NCBI RefSeq assembly: GCF_011734195.1
Contig: NZ_JAANTH010000001.1
Location: 1,512,251-1,576,250, forward strand
Length of the DNA: 64,000 bases
Source: Halobacterium sp. R2-5
GTDB taxonomy: Archaea > Halobacteriota > Halobacteria > Halobacteriales > Halobacteriaceae
Direction of reading: 5' to 3'
The notes beneath the pieces are model-generated. The model saw only the letters and a list, made by a program, of their open reading frames with translations. It ran no database searches and was not told the DNA's origin. Made by a program: the position numbers and the translations under genes. Shown here piece after piece: positions 41,607 to 50,678 of the stretch (the first letter of the stretch is position 1; every line of letters starts with the position of its first letter).

Positions 41607-43550
41607 TCAGATTTCGGTGATGCGGCGGTAGCCCGAATCGACGGCCTGCGCGTCCTCGGTGAGCAGCGCGACGACGAGGTAGTCGGCGTACTCGCCGAGG
41701 TACTCGACGAGCTGCGCGATGCGCTCGGAGTCGATGGCCTCCAGGGAGTCCAGGAGGATGTACGGCACCTCCTCGTACACCTCGTGGGCGAGGTAGCCCG
41801 CGAGCGCGAGCACGAGCCCCGTGGTTTCGCGCTCGCTCTCCGAGAGGTGCTCGACCGTGTCCTCGTAGGCCGCGCCCGAGTCCGTCGTGCGGACGACGTG
41901 GAGGTCGAAGGCGGTCTCCGTGACCGTGCGGCGGCCGCGGCGGACCTCGCGCTCGCGGCGCTCCAGCCAGATGCGGTCGAGGTTGTCGTAGTCCAGCATC
42001 TCCAGGACCTCCGCCATGTGGTCGTTGAACTCCTCGACGGTGTCGCGCTCGATGCGCTCGATCTTCGTGCGGAGCTCCGCGATCTCGTCCTCGAGCTCCT
42101 CGCGGCGGGCTTCGAGGTCGTCCTGCTCGGCGATGCGCTCCTCGAGGTCCGCGATGTCCGCCTCGACGGCTTCGAGGTCCTGTTCGAGGCGGCCGAGCTC
42201 GTACTCCAGCTCGTTGGCCTCCCGGTGGTGTTCGAGGATCTCGCCGTACTCCTCGGACTCCAGCTCCTCGACCTCGGCCTCGACGGTCTCGATCTCGTCG
42301 AGCAGGTCGTCGCGCTCGCCCTCCAGGCGGTCGATGTTCTCCTCGCAGCGCTCGACGTCGTCCGCGAGGCGGTCGAGGCGGCGCTCGACGCGCTCGCGCT
42401 CCTCGCGGGTCTCTTCGAGTTCGCGGCGGCGCTCCCGCTTGGCCTCGATGCGCTCCTCGACCTCGGCGATGTCGTCGAGCTTCTCCGCGCTGAACTCCCG
42501 GAGCTGGTCGACGGTCGCGTCGATCTGCTCGGCCTCGACCTCGCTGCCGCACGTCCAGCACACCACGTCGTCGCCGCCGAGCAGCTCGTCCGTGACGTCG
42601 CCGTCGTCGCTGTCGCCGTCGAGAGCCGCGAGCGCGTCCGAATCTGGGTCCTCGAGCATGTCCTCGTTGAACCCGATGACGCTCCGGAGTTCCGAGACGG
42701 ACGACTCCAGTTCCTGCTTGCGCTCGCGCAGCGACCGGACCTCTGACTCCAGTTCGCCGACGTCGCCCTCCGGTTCCTCGGGGAGTTCGTCGAGCTCGTC
42801 TTCGAGGTCGGTGCGCTCGCTCTTCAGGTCCGAGAGGCGCTCGCGTTCGGTCTCGAGGTCGTAGCGGACGTCGTCGAGCTCCGAGCGCTTCGAGCTCAGC
42901 TCGTCGAGTTTCTCCTCGAGTTCCTGTTTCTGCTGCTGGCGCTGCTCAACGTCGTCGGCCGCGTCGAGCTCGGACTCCGCGGACTCGAGGTCGGCTTTCG
43001 TCGCCTCGATCTCCTCCCGGAGCTCCTCCCGCTCGGCCTCCTTGGCGGGAAGTTCGGCTTTGTACTCCTCGATCTCGTCGAGGTCGCTCTCGACGCGGTC
43101 CCGCTCGTCGACGAGGCGCTCGATCTCCGCCTCGATCTCCTCGGTGTCGACCGGCCGCAGGAGGAGGTCGTGGAGCTCGTCGCCGCGCTCGACCGCGCGC
43201 CGCACGTCGTTCGACTCCAGGAGGAACGCGAACAGGTCCGCGAGCTCGGGGTCGTCGAGGTACGGGTCGCCGCTGGTGACGACGGTGCCGGACTCCCGCC
43301 GCAGGTGTCGCGTGTACGTCTCTCCCTCGAGTTCGAGTTCGACATCGGCCGCGTCGGCGTCTCCCTTCACGGTGACCTGGTCGCTCCCCATCGCGGCCAT
43401 GAACGCCTGGAGGAGCGACGTTCGGTTAGTGGCGTTCCGCCCCACGAGGAGGTTCACGCCGGACGTGAACTCGACGTCGGTCTGCTCGATGCCGCCGACG
43501 TTCTCGACGCGGAGCCGCCCGTCCGATAGACTCGACTGTTGGACTCCCAT
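41607..43550 (-). CDS. Archaea-specific SMC-related protein with zinc hook
   Basis: 647 residues from MGVQQSSLSDGRLRVENVGG; a longer upstream frame is non-coding. ABC-ATPase head segments bracket a long Glu/Arg-rich coiled coil. The Walker A-like loop is degenerate (LLVGRNATNRTSLLQAF, no GKS/T lysine), the hook CWTCGSEV carries CxxC in the middle, the signature reads LSESERETTGLVLALAG, and Walker B reads VPYILLDSLEAID, with Ser after the Asp where most have Glu. A Rad50/SMC-like DNA or membrane-associated organiser, probably dimerising through zinc. Divergent from rdfA with a 125-bp shared promoter region. Confidence 0.85.
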   Translation of the reverse strand: MGVQQSSLSDGRLRVENVGGIEQTDVEFTSGVNLLVGRNATNRTSLLQAFMAAMGSDQVTVKGDADAADVELELEGETYTRHLRRESGTVVTSGDPYLDDPELADLFAFLLESNDVRRAVERGDELHDLLLRPVDTEEIEAEIERLVDERDRVESDLDEIEEYKAELPAKEAEREELREEIEATKADLESAESELDAADDVEQRQQQKQELEEKLDELSSKRSELDDVRYDLETERERLSDLKSERTDLEDELDELPEEPEGDVGELESEVRSLRERKQELESSVSELRSVIGFNEDMLEDPDSDALAALDGDSDDGDVTDELLGGDDVVCWTCGSEVEAEQIDATVDQLREFSAEKLDDIAEVEERIEAKRERRRELEETREERERVERRLDRLADDVERCEENIDRLEGERDDLLDEIETVEAEVEELESEEYGEILEHHREANELEYELGRLEQDLEAVEADIADLEERIAEQDDLEARREELEDEIAELRTKIERIERDTVEEFNDHMAEVLEMLDYDNLDRIWLERREREVRRGRRTVTETAFDLHVVRTTDSGAAYEDTVEHLSESERETTGLVLALAGYLAHEVYEEVPYILLDSLEAIDSERIAQLVEYLGEYADYLVVALLTEDAQAVDSGYRRITEI

Positions 43551-43572
43551 GCTCACACACTGCACGCATGAG

Positions 43573-43582
43573 AAATATAAAT
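43573..43582 (-). promoter_or_regulatory. TATA-like box of the SMC-related gene
   Basis: ATTTATATTT on the minus strand, 23 bases before the start at 43550. Confidence 0.5.
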
Positions 43583-43640
43583 CTTGCCGAAGACCGGCTA
43601 CGTCGCCACGGTCCGGGAACCCGCCGCGCGGCCCGCAGGA

Positions 43641-43650
43641 ATAAGTATAA
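43641..43650 (+). promoter_or_regulatory. TATA-like box of rdfA
   Basis: ATAAGTATAA, 26 bases before ATG 43676. With the box at 43573-43582 it forms a back-to-back promoter pair. Confidence 0.5.
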
Positions 43651-43675
43651 GCGTGCCGGACGGTGTACGGAACGC

Positions 43676-44305
43676 ATGGGCGACGCAGAGCGCGACGTTG
43701 GCGGTCGGCGGAGCAAGGTGGCACGGCTGGTCGACGAGTACGGCCTCGAGGGCGTGGGCGCGGAGCTGGAGGCGCGCTGGACGGCGACCGGCGACGACCA
43801 CTGGAGCCTCCGCGACCTCGCAACGCACTTCAACCGCGAGCTCGTCCGGGAGCGCCTCTACGACGCCGGCCTCCACCCATCCGATTCCGAGATCGAGAAC
43901 GTCGTGCGTGCGCTGACGACCGACGAGACGGGCGCCGCCGAGCAGACCCAGCTCCGTCGCCGCCTGGAGCGCGAGGACGTCGACGTCGAGCGGTTGGAGA
44001 AGGACGTCGTCACCTACCAGGCCGTGCGGAGCTACCTACAGGACTACCGGGGCGCGGAGTACGAGCGCGAGACCGGCGACCGGGCGGAGACCGTCGCGGA
44101 CGCCGTCCAGAAGCTCCGGGGCCGGCTCGTCTCCGTGACGGAGACGAAACTCGAACAGCTCCGGAACACCCCCCACCTCACGCTCGGCGAGTTCCGCGTG
44201 ATGGTCGACGTCGGCGTCCTCTGCACCGAGTGTAACTCGCGGTACGGCGTCGTCGAACTGCTCTCGGAGGGCGGCTGTGACTGCTCGCCAGCCGACTCGG
44301 AATAA
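43676..44305 (+). CDS. rdfA: Rod-determining factor RdfA
   Basis: 209 residues from MGDAERDVGGRRSKVARLV. The sequence matches haloarchaeal RdfA: N-terminal HTH-like LEARWTATGDDHWSLRDLATHFNRE (split: LEARWTATGDDHW, SLRDLATHFNRE), a helical middle rich in charged residues, and a C-terminal zinc cluster VLCTECNSRYGVVELL plus CDC. RdfA is needed for rod formation in Haloferax cells and is usually encoded beside an SMC-like gene, as here. The leaderless promoter supports this start. DNA-binding is suggested by the N-terminal part but not shown. Confidence 0.88.
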   Translation: MGDAERDVGGRRSKVARLVDEYGLEGVGAELEARWTATGDDHWSLRDLATHFNRELVRERLYDAGLHPSDSEIENVVRALTTDETGAAEQTQLRRRLEREDVDVERLEKDVVTYQAVRSYLQDYRGAEYERETGDRAETVADAVQKLRGRLVSVTETKLEQLRNTPHLTLGEFRVMVDVGVLCTECNSRYGVVELLSEGGCDCSPADSE

Positions 44306-44357
44306 CACGAGTAACGCTGTTAGTATCCGCTAACTGGCCGGCTCGACACCGCAGTAC

Positions 44358-44375
44358 GTTTTCGCAGTGAAAATA
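44358..44375. promoter_or_regulatory. IclR operator-like site A: GTTTTCGCAGTGAAAATA
   Basis: 18-bp near-palindrome 69 bases upstream of the hydratase GTG at 44444. Two further copies with consensus GTTTT-SR-CA-KKS-AAAA-YA occur around the IclR gene (45242 and 45401). It sits just upstream of the probable TATA box TATTTG (44414-44419). Confidence 0.55.
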
Positions 44376-44443
44376 CTTCTCGGGACTGGGCGGTCCGGCA
44401 CGCGGGGCGAACCTATTTGTCGGTGCGGGCGACTGTCACTGCT

Positions 44444-45229
44444 GTGCAACTCGACGACGCGACTCGCGACCGACTCGCCGAATCGCTGTACGGAGCGCTC
44501 GAATCGGGGTCGCCCATCGACCCGCTCACCGACGACCACGACCTTACCATCGCGGACGCGTACGACGTCCAGTCCCGGCTCGTGGAGCGGCGCCTCGACG
44601 ACGGCGCCGAAGTCGTCGGGCACAAGGTCGGGCTGACCAGCGACGCGATTCAGGAGCAACTCGGCGTGGACGAACCCGACTTCGGCCGGCTCCTCGACAC
44701 GATGTTCGTGGCGGGGTCGACGATTCCCGCCGACGACCTCATCGCGCCGCGCGTCGAACCCGAGATCGGGTTCCTCGTCGGCGAGCGCCTCGACCCGCCC
44801 GTCTCACACCTCGACGTCCTGGAGGCGACCCGCAGCGTCGTCCCGGTGCTGGAAGTCATCGACAGCCGCGTGCGCGACTGGGACATCCAGATCGAGGACA
44901 CCGTCGCCGACAACGCCTCCTCCGCGCTGTACCTCGCCGGCGAGGCCGTCCACGACGTCGACGGCCGTGACCTCTCCCTGGAAGGCGTCAAACTCCACCG
45001 GAACGGCGAGCTCGCCGCGTCGGGGGTGGGCGCGGCCGTCCTCGGGCACCCCGCGCGCTCGGTGGCGTGGCTCGCGAACACGCTCGCGGACCTCGACGCC
45101 GCGCTGGAGCCCGGCCACCTCGTGTTGAGCGGGTCGCTCACGCCGGCCGTGGACCTCGCCCCCGGCGACGTGCTCGGCGTCGAGTTCACGTCACTCGGGT
45201 CGCTGCACGCCCGCGTCGGCGAGGAGTGA
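44444..45229 (+). CDS. 2-keto-4-pentenoate hydratase / 4-oxalocrotonate decarboxylase family, copy 1
   Basis: 261 residues from GTG 44444 (VQLDDATRDRLAESLYG). Family landmarks: YDVQSRLVERRL, GHKVGLTSDAIQEQLG near 62, ARVEPEIGFLV-type segment IAPRVEPEIGFLVGERL near 95 with the metal-binding acids, and the C-terminal LSGSLTPAVDLAPGDV. In meta-cleavage pathways such enzymes either hydrate 2-oxopent-4-enoate or decarboxylate 4-oxalocrotonate; sequence alone does not separate them. It lies in the IclR-regulated cluster and has a second copy at 46223. Confidence 0.87.
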   Translation: MQLDDATRDRLAESLYGALESGSPIDPLTDDHDLTIADAYDVQSRLVERRLDDGAEVVGHKVGLTSDAIQEQLGVDEPDFGRLLDTMFVAGSTIPADDLIAPRVEPEIGFLVGERLDPPVSHLDVLEATRSVVPVLEVIDSRVRDWDIQIEDTVADNASSALYLAGEAVHDVDGRDLSLEGVKLHRNGELAASGVGAAVLGHPARSVAWLANTLADLDAALEPGHLVLSGSLTPAVDLAPGDVLGVEFTSLGSLHARVGEE

Positions 45230-45241
45230 CTTCGCGCTCGC

Positions 45242-45259
45242 GTTTTCACAGGCAAAATA
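45242..45259. promoter_or_regulatory. IclR operator-like site B: GTTTTCACAGGCAAAATA
   Basis: Second 18-bp copy, 12 bases after the hydratase stop and 190 bases before the IclR start. Shares GTTTT, CA and AAAATA with site A. Confidence 0.5.
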
Positions 45260-45400
45260 CAGCCGCTCGCCGGCGAGCAGTTCTCGACCAGTCAGCGGCC
45301 GTCCCGAGTGGTGCGTTCACCCGATTCGACCCGTAACGTCTCTGGAGCGCGCCGGCTGGCGAACCGTCGTCGAGGAAGCCAGCGGCGCCCCCGCCCGGAC

Positions 45401-45418
45401 GTTTTGGCATGGAAAACA
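45401..45418. promoter_or_regulatory. IclR operator-like site C: GTTTTGGCATGGAAAACA
   Basis: Third 18-bp copy, ending 30 bases before the IclR ATG, so it overlaps the expected BRE/TATA position. It has the best symmetry, with arms GTTTT and AAAAC. Typical of autoregulation. Confidence 0.55.
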
Positions 45419-45448
45419 GTTATCCGTCGGGGCGAGATACTGGTTGGC

Positions 45449-46210
45449 ATGGGCCCGGAAGCGAACCACCCGGTGCGGACGACGGAGAAGTCCCTCGCGG
45501 TCGTGGAGCACCTCGACGAGACCGACGGCGCGCGAATCAAGGACCTCGAAGCCGAACTCGACATGACGAAGGGCGCGATACACAACCACCTCAGCACCCT
45601 CCGCGAGCACGGCTACGTCGTCAAAGAGGGCGAGGAGTACCGACTGAGCTTCGAGTTCCTCACGCTCGGGGGGCGCGTCCGCAGCCGCACTCCCCTCTAC
45701 GAGTTCGGTCGGGCGAAGGCCGACCAGCTGGCCGCGGACACCGACATGCTCGCGAACCTCATGATCGAGGAGGACGGCCGCGGCGTCTACCTCTACCAGG
45801 CCCGCGGCGACTACGCGGTGAACCTCGACACCCACGTCGGCTACCGGATCCCCCTCCACAACATCGCCATCGGGAAGGCGATTCTCGCCTACCTGCCCGA
45901 CGAGCGCGTCGACGAAATCGTCGACCGCTGGGGGCTGCCCGCGGCCACCGAGAAGACCATCACCGACCGCGAGGCGCTGTCCGAGCAGCTCGAAACCGTC
46001 CGCGAGCGCGGGTACGCGACCGAGCACGGCGAGCGAACGGAGAGCCTGGCGTGCATCGGCGCGCCGGTGCGCGTGGACGGCGAGCTGCTCGGCGCCATCA
46101 GCATCTCCGCGCCGACTCACCGACTCGGCACCGACGGCTTCGACGAGGAGATCATCGGCGAGGTGCAGAGCACGGCGAACGAGCTCGCCCTCGACATCAA
46201 GTACAAGTAG
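45449..46210 (+). CDS. IclR-family transcriptional regulator of the meta-cleavage cluster
   Basis: 253 residues from MGPEANHPVRTTEKSLAVVE. N-terminal winged helix (ARIKDLEAELDMTKGAIHNHLS, written as ARIKDLEAEL and DMTKGAIHNHLS) and an effector domain with YRIPLHNIAIGKAILAYLP and AISISAPTHRLGTDG. IclR proteins typically control aromatic catabolism through pathway metabolites. It lies between the two hydratase-family genes, and three copies of an 18-bp near-palindrome surround it. Its promoter overlaps site C, suggesting autorepression. Confidence 0.93.
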   Translation: MGPEANHPVRTTEKSLAVVEHLDETDGARIKDLEAELDMTKGAIHNHLSTLREHGYVVKEGEEYRLSFEFLTLGGRVRSRTPLYEFGRAKADQLAADTDMLANLMIEEDGRGVYLYQARGDYAVNLDTHVGYRIPLHNIAIGKAILAYLPDERVDEIVDRWGLPAATEKTITDREALSEQLETVRERGYATEHGERTESLACIGAPVRVDGELLGAISISAPTHRLGTDGFDEEIIGEVQSTANELALDIKYK

Positions 46211-46222
46211 CCGCCCGGTGGC

Positions 46223-47005
46223 CTATTCCGCGCGCACGTCGATGGAGCCGATGCTCCCGAACTCGACGTGGTAGACGTCCCCCGGCTCCATGTCGTCGGC
46301 GGCCGTGATGCCGCCCGTCATCACGAGCTCGCCGGCCTCCAGCCGGTCGTCGACGTCTTCGAGGCGGTCGCCGAGCCACGCGACGGCGCGCGCCGGGTTG
46401 CCCATGATGTCCGCGCCGGTGCCCGAGGAGACGACCTCGCCGTTCTTCGAGACGACGACGCTCTCCATCCGGAGGTCAACGTCGGTGACGTCGCTGTGCG
46501 TCTCCCCGACGACGACCTTTCCCGCGGACGTGTTGTCCGCGATGACGTCCTGCGCGCTCGGGATCTCCCAGCCCGCGAACCGGCTCTCCAGGATCTCGAC
46601 GACCGGGACGACCGCGCCGGTGGCCGACAGCACGTCCGTCACGGAGGCGGGCGCCGGCACGTCCTCGTCGAGCACGAGCCCGATTTCGGCCTCCAGTCGC
46701 GGCGCGATGAGCTCGTCGGTCCGGACGACCGGCTCGTCCAGAATCCCGCCCTCGGTGAAGTAACCGAAGATGGGCTCGTCGATGCCGAGCTGTTCCTGTT
46801 TCGCGGCGCTCACGAGTCCGAGCTTGTGGCCCGCGATCTCGTCGCCGTCGTCGAGGATGCGGTCGACGACCCGGGACTGGATCTCGTAGGCGTCGGCCGT
46901 GTCGAAGGCGGTGTCGTTGCTGAGCGGCTCGACCGGCGTCTTCGACGCCCACGCATCGTGCAGTTGCTCTGCGTACTCCTGCAGCTTGGACTCGTCCAAA
47001 CTCAT
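46223..47005 (-). CDS. 2-oxopent-4-enoate hydratase / 4-oxalocrotonate decarboxylase family, copy 2
   Basis: 260 residues from MSLDESKLQEYAEQLHDAW. Landmarks as in copy 1: YEIQSRVVDRILDDG, GHKLGLVSAAKQEQLGID near 62, LIAPRLEAEIGLVLDEDV near 102, and LVMTGGITAADDMEPGDV near the end. Convergent with the IclR gene and divergent from the dehydrogenase gene at 47108. With copy 1 it can supply the two activities (hydratase and decarboxylase) needed for the oxalocrotonate branch. Which copy does which cannot be told from motifs. A very long antisense frame across this region is not a gene. Confidence 0.87.
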   Translation of the reverse strand: MSLDESKLQEYAEQLHDAWASKTPVEPLSNDTAFDTADAYEIQSRVVDRILDDGDEIAGHKLGLVSAAKQEQLGIDEPIFGYFTEGGILDEPVVRTDELIAPRLEAEIGLVLDEDVPAPASVTDVLSATGAVVPVVEILESRFAGWEIPSAQDVIADNTSAGKVVVGETHSDVTDVDLRMESVVVSKNGEVVSSGTGADIMGNPARAVAWLGDRLEDVDDRLEAGELVMTGGITAADDMEPGDVYHVEFGSIGSIDVRAE

Positions 47006-47107
47006 ACACGCGATGTTCCGGGAAACGACACTTAACGCTGTCGCTAACACGCAGCGTGGTACACCCGTACGTATTTGTGGTCGGACGAGCAACCCGTAGG
47101 TGACAGC

Positions 47108-48601
47108 ATGAGCCAGCAAACGAGTACTACTGGAGAGGCCGACCTGTCCATCGACGCGGACTGGAGCGAGCTGTACATCGACGGCGAGTGGCGGGCCGCC
47201 GAGAGCGGCGAACTGTCGGACGTCGAGAACCCCGCGACCCGGGAGGTCGTCGCGGAAGTGCCGAAGGGTGGCGAGGCCGACGTCGACGCCGCCTACGAAG
47301 CAGCGGCCGCCGCTCAGGAGGAGTGGGCGAACACGACCCCGGACGAGCGCGCCCGCGTCGTCCGCACGGTCGCCCAGCTCCTCGAGGAGTACGAGGACGA
47401 GATCTGTGACCTGCTCGCCATCGAGAGCGGCGGGACGAAGCCGCGACAGGCCATCGAACACGGCGGCGCCGTCACGTTCGTCCACGACGCCGCGTCGTTC
47501 GCGTTCCGGATGTCCGGCCGCCACAACCAGTCGAAGATTCCGGGCAAGGAGAACATCGTCCAGCGCGAGCCCGTCGGCACCGTCGGCGTCATCTCGCCGT
47601 GGAACGTCCCGATGAAACTCTCCATCCGCGCGGTCGCGCCCGCCATCGCCACCGGGAACACGGTCGTGCTGAAGCCCGCGGGCGAGACGCCCATCACGGG
47701 CGGGCTGCTCATCGCGAAGCTGTTCGACATGGCGGGGCTGCCCGACGGCGTCCTCAACGTCGTCACCGGACCGGGTTCGACGGCGGGCGACCGAACGGCC
47801 GCCCACCCCGAGAGCGACGTCATCGCGTTCACGGGCTCGACGGAAGTCGGCCGCCTCGTCGGGCAGAACGCGGTCGACCACTTCGCGCTGCCGGCGCTGG
47901 AACTCGGCGGCAACAACCCACACGTCGTGCTGGAGGACGCCGACCTCGACGACGCCGTGGACGCCGGCGTGTTCGGGTCGTTCTGGAACCAGGGCCAGGT
48001 CTGCATCTCCATCAACCGCCACCTCGTCCACGAGTCCATCTACGACGAGTACGCCGAGCGCCTCGCCGAGCGCGCCGCCGAACTCCCCATCGGCGACCCG
48101 CTCGACGACGACGTAGTCATCGGCCCCATCATCAACGAGGCCCAGCGCGACGAGATGCTCGAGTACGTCGAGCAGACGATCGAGGAGGGCGCGACGCTGG
48201 AGACCGGCGGCGACCACGACGGCCTGTTCGTGGAGCCGACGGTGCTCACCGACGTCACGAACGATATGACGGCGGCGTGCAACGAGCACTTCGGCCCAAT
48301 CGCGCCCATCGTCCCGTTCAGCAGCGACGAGGAAGCCATCGAGCTCGCGAACACCTCCGAGTACGGGCTCGCGGGCTCGGTCCACTCCGCCGACCGCGGG
48401 CGCGCTCGCGACGTCGCCGACCAGATCGAGGTCGGGATGATGCACGTCAACGACCAGACGGTCAACGTGGAGCCCCACGTGCCGTTCGGCGGGAAGAAGG
48501 ACTCCGGGATGGGGCGCTACAACGGCGACTGGATCCTCGAGGAGTTCACCGAGGTGAAGTGGACGTCGGTCCAGCGGGAGTCCCGCGACTACCCGTTCTG
48601 A
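47108..48601 (+). CDS. Aldehyde dehydrogenase, probably 2-hydroxymuconic-semialdehyde type
   Basis: 497 residues from MSQQTSTTGEADLSID. Complete ALDH: SPWNVPMKLSIRAVAPAIA near 175, NAD-binding FTGSTEVGRLVG near 250, the general base in LELGGNNPHVVLEDADLDDA (about 268), and the catalytic Cys in WNQGQVCISINR (about 308). Encoded between a hydratase/decarboxylase and an acylating acetaldehyde dehydrogenase and near an extradiol dioxygenase, it most likely oxidises the semialdehyde ring-cleavage product. The motif set is also compatible with other aldehydes, so the substrate is inferred from context. Confidence 0.88.
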   Translation: MSQQTSTTGEADLSIDADWSELYIDGEWRAAESGELSDVENPATREVVAEVPKGGEADVDAAYEAAAAAQEEWANTTPDERARVVRTVAQLLEEYEDEICDLLAIESGGTKPRQAIEHGGAVTFVHDAASFAFRMSGRHNQSKIPGKENIVQREPVGTVGVISPWNVPMKLSIRAVAPAIATGNTVVLKPAGETPITGGLLIAKLFDMAGLPDGVLNVVTGPGSTAGDRTAAHPESDVIAFTGSTEVGRLVGQNAVDHFALPALELGGNNPHVVLEDADLDDAVDAGVFGSFWNQGQVCISINRHLVHESIYDEYAERLAERAAELPIGDPLDDDVVIGPIINEAQRDEMLEYVEQTIEEGATLETGGDHDGLFVEPTVLTDVTNDMTAACNEHFGPIAPIVPFSSDEEAIELANTSEYGLAGSVHSADRGRARDVADQIEVGMMHVNDQTVNVEPHVPFGGKKDSGMGRYNGDWILEEFTEVKWTSVQRESRDYPF

Positions 48602-48718
48602 CGCGGACAGCCCCCTCCCGTCTCCGCCCGCGAATCGACACGAGGAGCCGTGAGTGTCGCGAATTCCGCGGTATCGACCACCCGTAGCTTTAACTGCCTG
48701 TCCGCGGTGGTTGCTGGC

Positions 48719-49657
48719 ATGGGTGTTAGTGCAGCCATCGTCGGCCCCGGCAACATCGGGACCGATCTGATGTACAAGATACTGGACCGCAGCGACGCCA
48801 TCGACCTCGAACGAGTGATCGGCATCTTCCCCGTCGAGGAGTCCGAGGGCCTGCAGGCCGCTGTCGAGGAGGGCATCGACGTCGGCACCGAGGGAGTCGA
48901 CAGCGTGCGCGAGCACGCCGACGAGTTCGACCTCGTGTTCGACGCGACGAGCGCGCACGTCCACGAACAGCAGGCGCCGGTCTACGACGAGCTCGGGCTG
49001 TTCGCCATCGACCTGACGCCGGCGGCGGTCGGCCCGTACGCGGTGCCCGTGGTGAACCTCGACGACGTGGTCGGGGAGACGCGTAACGTCAACATGGTCA
49101 CGTGCGGCGGGCAGGCGACCATTCCCATCGTGCACGCGGTCGACCGCGTCGCCGACGTGGGGTACGCGGAGATGGTCTCGCACATCGCGTCGAAGAGCGC
49201 CGGCCCCGGCACGCGGCAGAACATCGACAAGTTCACGCAGACGACCGCGGCCGGCCTCGAAGTCGTCGGCGGCGCCGACGAGGGGAAGGCCATCATCACA
49301 CTCAACCCCGCCGAGCCGCCGATCATGATGCGGAACACCGTCCACACGCGCGTCGCGGAGACGACCGACGTCGACGCCGTCCGCGACTCCGTCTCGCGCA
49401 TCGCCGAGGATATCCGGTCCTACGTCCCCGGCTACGAGATCACGCTCGAACCGACCGTGCGAGACGCCGACGACGTCGGCTTCGACCTCGACGGCGACGT
49501 CGTGCTCTCGACGCAACTGGAAGTCGAAGGCGAAGGCCAGCACCTCCCGCCGTACGCGGGCAACCTCGACATCATGACCAGCGCAGCACTCGGCACCGCC
49601 GAACGCATCGCCGCCCAGCCGAACGAGGCCGTCGCCGGGGGTGAGACCGATGACTGA
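48719..49657 (+). CDS. Acetaldehyde dehydrogenase (acylating), BphJ/MhpF family
   Basis: 312 residues from [19 protein letters not shown]-binding [14 protein letters not shown] at the N terminus; active Cys129 in [15 protein letters not shown]-terminal [16 protein letters not shown] segment [18 protein letters not shown] and [10 protein letters not shown]. It converts acetaldehyde, CoA and NAD to acetyl-CoA. It forms a channelled complex with the 4-hydroxy-2-oxovalerate aldolase, whose gene overlaps its end by 8 bp. The pair is the final step of catechol meta-cleavage. Confidence 0.95.
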   Translation: MGVSAAIVGPGNIGTDLMYKILDRSDAIDLERVIGIFPVEESEGLQAAVEEGIDVGTEGVDSVREHADEFDLVFDATSAHVHEQQAPVYDELGLFAIDLTPAAVGPYAVPVVNLDDVVGETRNVNMVTCGGQATIPIVHAVDRVADVGYAEMVSHIASKSAGPGTRQNIDKFTQTTAAGLEVVGGADEGKAIITLNPAEPPIMMRNTVHTRVAETTDVDAVRDSVSRIAEDIRSYVPGYEITLEPTVRDADDVGFDLDGDVVLSTQLEVEGEGQHLPPYAGNLDIMTSAALGTAERIAAQPNEAVAGGETDD

Positions 49658-50678
49658 CTCGCCGCGGCTCGTGGACATGACGCTGCGCGACGGCATGCAC
49701 GCCGTCGACCACCAGTTCACGCCCGACCAGATGGCCGACGTCGCGAGCGCGCTCGACGCCGCCGACATGGACGTCGTGGAAGTCTCGCACGGCGACGGCA
49801 TGGGCGGGTCCTCTATCAACTACGGCGTGTCGGCGGCCGACACCGAGGCGTACCTCGACGCGGTCGCGCCCGAGCTCACGGACACCGAGCTGTCCGTGCT
49901 GTTGCTGCCCGGCATCGGGACGGTCGAACACCTCGACCTCGCAGCCGACCACGGCGCCGACGTCTGCCGCATCGCGACGCACGTCACGGAAGCCGACATC
50001 TCCGAGGAGCACTTCCAGTACGTCACCGAGCGCGGCCTGGAGGCCAACGGCCTGCTGATGCTCTCGCACATGGCGCCGCCCGAGACGGTGCTCGAACAGG
50101 CCCGACTGATGGAGGAGTACGGCGCGGAAGCCGTCTACGTGATGGACTCCGCGGGCGCGCTCCTCCCGCAGGACGTCCGCGACCGCGTCGGCCTGCTCAC
50201 CGACGAGCTCTCCATCGACGTCGGGTTCCACGCGCACAACAACCTCGGGCTCGCCATCGGGAACACGCTCGCCGCGCTCGACGAGGGCGCGGTCACCGTC
50301 GACGGCTGCCTGCGCGGGCTCGGCGCGGGCTCCGGGAACGCCCAGATGGAGGTTCTGGTCGGCGCGCTGGACCGCGCGGGCTACGACGTCGGCCCGGACC
50401 TCTACGGCGTCATGGACGCCGCCGAGGACGTCCTGCTGCCGATGCTCGACGACGACACGATGCCCGAACTGGACAACGACTCGCTGGTGCTGGGGTACGC
50501 GGGCGTCTACTCGTCGTTCCTCCGGCACGCCCGGCGCGCGGGCGAACAGTACGGCGTCGACCCCCGCGACATCCTCGTCGAACTCGGCGAGATGGAGGTC
50601 GTCGGTGGCCAGGAAGACCTCATCACGGACGTCGCCGACAGACTCGCCCGCGAGGGCGCAGCGGAAGCGGACGACTGA
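49650..50678 (+). CDS. 4-hydroxy-2-oxovalerate aldolase, BphI/MhpE family
   Basis: 342 residues from [20 protein letters not shown]. The catalytic arginine and metal aspartate are in [10 protein letters not shown] (about 10-19), the metal histidines in [14 protein letters not shown] (about 193-206), and [18 protein letters not shown] matches the family. It cleaves 4-hydroxy-2-oxopentanoate to pyruvate and acetaldehyde, which passes to the partner dehydrogenase. Its start overlaps the dehydrogenase stop by 8 bp, ensuring equal expression. Convergent with a VOC gene without a gap between stops. Confidence 0.95.
   Translation: MTDSPRLVDMTLRDGMHAVDHQFTPDQMADVASALDAADMDVVEVSHGDGMGGSSINYGVSAADTEAYLDAVAPELTDTELSVLLLPGIGTVEHLDLAADHGADVCRIATHVTEADISEEHFQYVTERGLEANGLLMLSHMAPPETVLEQARLMEEYGAEAVYVMDSAGALLPQDVRDRVGLLTDELSIDVGFHAHNNLGLAIGNTLAALDEGAVTVDGCLRGLGAGSGNAQMEVLVGALDRAGYDVGPDLYGVMDAAEDVLLPMLDDDTMPELDNDSLVLGYAGVYSSFLRHARRAGEQYGVDPRDILVELGEMEVVGGQEDLITDVADRLAREGAAEADD

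Noticed and set aside
46223..49819. 1198-codon open frame on the minus strand
   Set aside because: Only its last 260 codons (46223-47005) are a recognisable gene; the rest is antisense to the dehydrogenase and acetaldehyde dehydrogenase genes, a common artefact of high-GC codon bias.
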